Positions 12,314 to 14,849 of a stretch of DNA of 14,849 nt are shown piece by piece. The stretch lies in assembly GCA_038135065.1 (NCBI GenBank), contig JAYPWI010000048.1, forward strand, positions 1 through 14,849. The letters run 5' to 3'. This stretch comes from JAYPWI01 sp038135065. Lineage in GTDB: Bacteria > Actinomycetota > Acidimicrobiia > Acidimicrobiales > Poriferisodalaceae. Positions within the stretch are counted from its first letter, which is position 1. Every line of letters starts with the position of its first letter. A program made the position numbers and the translations under genes. The notes under the pieces were generated by a model, which saw only the letters and a list, made by a program, of their open reading frames with translations, was not told the DNA's origin and made no database searches.

Positions 12314-13618
12314 TGCATTGCCTCTCTTTTTCTTCGAGCGGTCGCCAGCCCGTCGGGCCGTATGCGACGTCGCACGATCTTTTGTTTGCGGTCCCCGGCG
12401 TCGTGACCGGGCCGGTTCCGATGATCCACCCCGCCGCGGTTGCGCTGCGGGAACCATCTCGACATCCACCTTCACATCTGCACATCGCTGCTGCACGGCC
12501 TCACCGGAGGACAGGCGGGCCGAATCCGGAGCCCCAACCGTGACGTCGAGTCCGACATCTTTGAACAGGCGGCGGGCAGCCGACCGTTGGTCGGCACCCA
12601 CGAGGGAGACCACGATCCCGCGACGGCCGCCACGGGCCGTCCTGCCGGATCGATGCAGATACGCCTTGGAGTCAGCGGCCAGGTCGAAGTGCACCACGGT
12701 CTTCACCCCGTCCACATGGATGCCCCGGGCTGCGACGTCGGTGGCAACCAGAGCGGGAGCCGTTCCGGTGGAGAAGGCTGCGAGCGCCCGGTTTCGTTGC
12801 CCTTGTGAGTGGCCGCCGTGGAGGGCAACAGCGGGAACCCCAGCCCGACCGAGCTGTTGTTTGACACGATCAGCTCCGTGCCGGGTGCGGCAGAACACGA
12901 TGGTGGAACCCGTGGCTGCGATGGCATCGGCAAGAACCGAAACACGCTGCGAACGATCGACCAACCAGGCGTAGTGGTCCATCGACGTCACGTCAGGCGC
13001 CACCTCTCCAACCTCGTGACGCACCGGGTCACGCTGGTAACGGCGGGTCAGCTCGGCGACATCGCCGTCGAGCGTCGCCGAGAACAGCAACGTCTGCCGG
13101 CGCTCGGCTGTTGCGTCGAGGATGCGCCGCACGGCCGGCATGAAGCCCATGTCGGCCATCCGATCCGCTTCGTCGACGACGACCATGTCCACCTCGCCGA
13201 GATGTACGTCACCCGACGCAACCAGATCTTCGAGGCGACCCGGGCAGGCGACCAGCACGTCGACCCCGCGCCGAAGTGCCCCTTTTTGACGGCCATAGGC
13301 CACCCCGCCGTACACCGCAGCGAGACTGACCCTGCCCGCAAATGTCTTCATCTCGGCACAGATCTGATCAGCGAGTTCCCGGGTAGGGACCAGGACCAGA
13401 CCGCGAGGCCACTTGGGCTCGGCCGGGGCGACCATGGCGACCAGGGGGATGCCGAAGGCCAGGGTCTTGCCCGAGCCGGTGGGAGCGCGACCGCAGATGT
13501 CGCGCCCTGCGAGGGTGTCGGCGATGGTCGCGGCTTGGATCTCGAACGGATCGGTGATGCCCCGGCCAGCCAGGGCACGACAGATGTGATCGGGAACGCC
13601 CAGGTGGGCGAACGACAT
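12116..13618 (-). CDS. DEAD-box RNA helicase fused to a C-terminal cold-shock domain
   Basis: A 500-residue ATP-dependent RNA helicase. Motifs in order: Q (PFEIQ, 24-28), I (APTGSGKT, 45-52), Ia (PTRELA, 78-83), Ib (CPGR, 125-128), II (DEAD, 149-152), III (SAT, 180-182), IV (IVFCR, 240-244), V (DVAARGIH, 294-301, with His where the family usually has Asp) and VI (HRSGRTAR, 322-329). A basic, disordered-looking linker (about 390-435, rich in Arg, Ser and Lys) leads straight into a complete cold-shock domain at 436-500, with RNP1 KGYGFI (447-452) and RNP2 VFVHF (460-464). Both domains bind RNA, so an RNA-unfolding role in cold adaptation, translation or RNA decay is likely. The ATG at 13618 has AAGGAGAG 5 bases upstream. 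A separate start inside the gene may also yield the cold-shock domain alone. Confidence 0.92.
   Translation of the reverse strand: MSFAHLGVPDHICRALAGRGITDPFEIQAATIADTLAGRDICGRAPTGSGKTLAFGIPLVAMVAPAEPKWPRGLVLVPTRELADQICAEMKTFAGRVSLAAVYGGVAYGRQKGALRRGVDVLVACPGRLEDLVASGDVHLGEVDMVVVDEADRMADMGFMPAVRRILDATAERRQTLLFSATLDGDVAELTRRYQRDPVRHEVGEVAPDVTSMDHYAWLVDRSQRVSVLADAIAATGSTIVFCRTRHGADRVKQQLGRAGVPAVALHGGHSQGQRNRALAAFSTGTAPALVATDVAARGIHVDGVKTVVHFDLAADSKAYLHRSGRTARGGRRGIVVSLVGADQRSAARRLFKDVGLDVTVGAPDSARLSSGEAVQQRCADVKVDVEMVPAAQPRRGGSSEPARSRRRGPQTKDRATSHTARRAGDRSKKKRGNAMQGTVKFFNSSKGYGFISVEEGDDVFVHFSNIVGEGYRSLDEGQRVEFDVAPGRKGNEAHNVRAI
12321..12327 (-). promoter_or_regulatory. Internal ribosome binding site before the cold-shock domain
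   Basis: AGAGAGG on the minus strand, 7 bases before the in-frame ATG at 12313. It lies in the Lys/Arg linker codons, so it may be accidental, but both its spacing and the exact domain boundary fit a real start. Confidence 0.45.
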
Positions 13619-13860
13619 GAAGGCTCTCCTTGGCGACCCGCAGGCCGCAGGGGCTCGGTACGCAATCAGCAGTGAGTTGGGGGTGGTCAGCTGTGAGGTC
13701 GGGATGGCTCACGGGACTGGAAGAACCACGCCGGTCTGCGAACCCATCGGGCGGATGACCCACCACGACGATCATGAGCGTACCGGTCCTGCGGCACAAC
13801 GCCACGATGCACTTCGGGAAGCGCGACCGAATCCCGCAGGCCGCCGCCAGCAACGGTCTC
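13619..13860 (-). other. 242-base intergenic leader upstream of the helicase
   Basis: No gene is recognisable here on either strand. It holds the helicase ribosome site (AAGGAGAG at 13624-13631) and two copies of the 12-mer CCCGCAGGCCGC (+ strand, 13637-13648 and 13834-13845). No convincing -35/-10 pair or T-tailed terminator was found. Cold-shock genes often have long structured leaders, so a long 5' UTR is possible, but this is only inferred. Confidence 0.3.
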
Positions 13861-14849
13861 CTACTGCACGCAGCCGTAGTGGGCGGTCGACACGTTCCTG
13901 GCATAGCGACGCAACACCGAGCCCTGCCCGATGCTGACTGGCACCTCGCGGGGACCGATCGAGGCCATGCGGCCAGCCAGCTCGGCATCGTCGAGGACGA
14001 CGTCGAGCCGGCGGGCGACGGGGTCGATCACGATGGTGTCGCCATCGACGACGGCGGCCAACGGCCCACCCTCGGCCGCTTCGGGGCAGATGTGGCCGAT
14101 GAGAATGCCGTGCGACACCCCCGAGAAGCGTCCGTCGGTGATGAGTGCGACGTCCTTGCCCAGGCCCCGGCCTTGCAGTTCGACGGTGAGCATCACCATC
14201 TCGGGCATTCCCGGTCCACCGCGAGGCCCGACGTTGCGGACGACCACCACGTCGCCGGGAACGATCGATCCCGACTGGATTGCCGTCATGGCATCGGGCT
14301 CGGAATCGAACACTCGAGCCCGACCGCGAAACTCGCCTGTCTCGAGCGTCTTGCCGCTGAGCTTGAGCACACAGCTCTGAGGGGCCAGGTTGCCGCTGAG
14401 GACCGAGATGTGGTTGTTGGGCTGGGCAACCGGATCACCGACCGGACGTACCAGGTCCTGGTCGCCCAACTCGCTCAACGACGCCACGCCGGCCAGGTTC
14501 TCAGCGACCGTGCGGCCGGTCACCGTCATGGCGTCTCCGTGGAGGAAGCCGTTGTCCAGCAGCTCCTTCATCACCACCGGCACCCCGCCCAACTCGTGCA
14601 GCGCCACCATCGAGTAGGGGCCGTGGGGCTGGAGGTTCGCGATGAGGGGTACCCGCTCCCCCACCGCCTGGATGTGGTCGATGGTGAGGGGCACCTCGGC
14701 GTCGCGGGCCAGGGCGAGCAGGTGCAGGTACATGTTGGTCGAGCCGCCCATGGCGTAGGCGACGGTGATGGCGTTCTCGAAGCCTTGCATGGTCATGATG
14801 TCTCGGGGACGGATACCGGCCTCCACCAGGCGGTACAGGGCGTCCACGG
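13861..14849 (-). CDS. ilvD: Dihydroxy-acid dehydratase, C-terminal part (runs off the window)
   Basis: The last 328 or so residues of an IlvD/Edd-family dehydratase; the N-terminal part, including most iron-sulfur ligands, is beyond the window edge. Family signatures: IRPRDIMTMQGFENAITV, AMGGSTNMYLHLLALA, RVPLIANLQPHGPYSM, LHELGGVPVVMKELLDNG, LHGDAMTVTGRTVAENL, NVGPRGGPGMPEM, LITDGRFSGVSHG and GHICPEAAEGGPLA. The LHELGG and LLDNGFLHGD segments match IlvD better than the phosphogluconate dehydratase Edd. It converts 2,3-dihydroxy acids to 2-keto acids in valine, leucine and isoleucine synthesis. The stop is at 13861-13863. It is on the same strand as the helicase but 242 bases away, so probably separate transcription units. 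A sugar-acid dehydratase of the same family is a less likely alternative. Confidence 0.9.
   Translation of the reverse strand, partial: VDALYRLVEAGIRPRDIMTMQGFENAITVAYAMGGSTNMYLHLLALARDAEVPLTIDHIQAVGERVPLIANLQPHGPYSMVALHELGGVPVVMKELLDNGFLHGDAMTVTGRTVAENLAGVASLSELGDQDLVRPVGDPVAQPNNHISVLSGNLAPQSCVLKLSGKTLETGEFRGRARVFDSEPDAMTAIQSGSIVPGDVVVVRNVGPRGGPGMPEMVMLTVELQGRGLGKDVALITDGRFSGVSHGILIGHICPEAAEGGPLAAVVDGDTIVIDPVARRLDVVLDDAELAGRMASIGPREVPVSIGQGSVLRRYARNVSTAHYGCVQ

Noticed and set aside
12246..12340. G AAA AAG slippery heptamer in the helicase linker as a programmed frameshift site
   Set aside because: The zero frame already joins both domains, the -1 frame leads only to a shadow sequence, and no ribosome-site enhancer plus hairpin was found around it.
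13368..13988. 206-codon minus-strand frame across the helicase/ilvD gap
   Set aside because: It overlaps both real genes in another frame and has no recognisable motif or ribosome site.
1..14849. Mobile element, phage, CRISPR, toxin-antitoxin or defence system
   Set aside because: No transposase, integrase, terminal inverted repeats, spaced repeats or known defence motifs were found on either strand.

Overview
This is a high-GC window with actinobacterial traits: GC-rich third codon positions, luciferase-like (LLM) oxidoreductases of the type common in F420-using actinomycetes, CaiB/BaiF CoA transferases, Thr-rich lipoproteins and a secreted protein with YWMV/DGGVF repeats. A marine or soil Acidimicrobiia-like actinobacterium is the best fit, but that is inferred from gene style and not from a marker gene. 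No rRNA, tRNA, CRISPR array, transposase or phage gene was seen.

Layout. 1-1463: the C-terminal part of a clostripain-like (C11) cysteine peptidase on +, with its first ~100 codons replaced by odd G-rich/C-rich sequence. 1505-1935: a well-formed promoter carrying a TetR-type palindrome, a leader hairpin and a small membrane protein. 1959-1984: a strong hairpin shared by convergent genes. 2007-6088 (-): a large secreted repeat protein, then an LLM oxidoreductase and a dienelactone hydrolase-like enzyme. 6154-8979 (+): a tandem-fused CaiB/BaiF CoA transferase and a SnoaL-like protein that is frameshifted at a G run. 9000-9290 (-): a decayed MarR regulator. 9302-10348 (+): a second LLM monooxygenase. 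10462-11508 (+): a lipoprotein with a near-perfect 375-bp internal duplication. 11647-12045 (-): a carboxypeptidase-regulatory-like lipoprotein. 12116-13618 (-): a DEAD-box helicase fused in frame to a cold-shock domain. 13861 to the window edge (-): dihydroxy-acid dehydratase.

The central block (LLM oxidoreductase, dienelactone hydrolase, CoA transferase, SnoaL-like protein, second LLM enzyme, MarR remnant) looks like a loose catabolic neighbourhood for an organic acid or a cyclic or aromatic compound, but no substrate can be named. The flanks are a mix of secreted or surface proteins and housekeeping functions (RNA remodelling, branched-chain amino acid synthesis). The most interesting items are the helicase/cold-shock fusion with its own internal ribosome binding site, the half-degenerate tandem CoA transferase, the promoter/operator at 1505-1533, and the recent internal duplication in the lipoprotein. 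Several coding breaks (1-150, 8589-8593, 9193-9236) could be sequencing or assembly errors.
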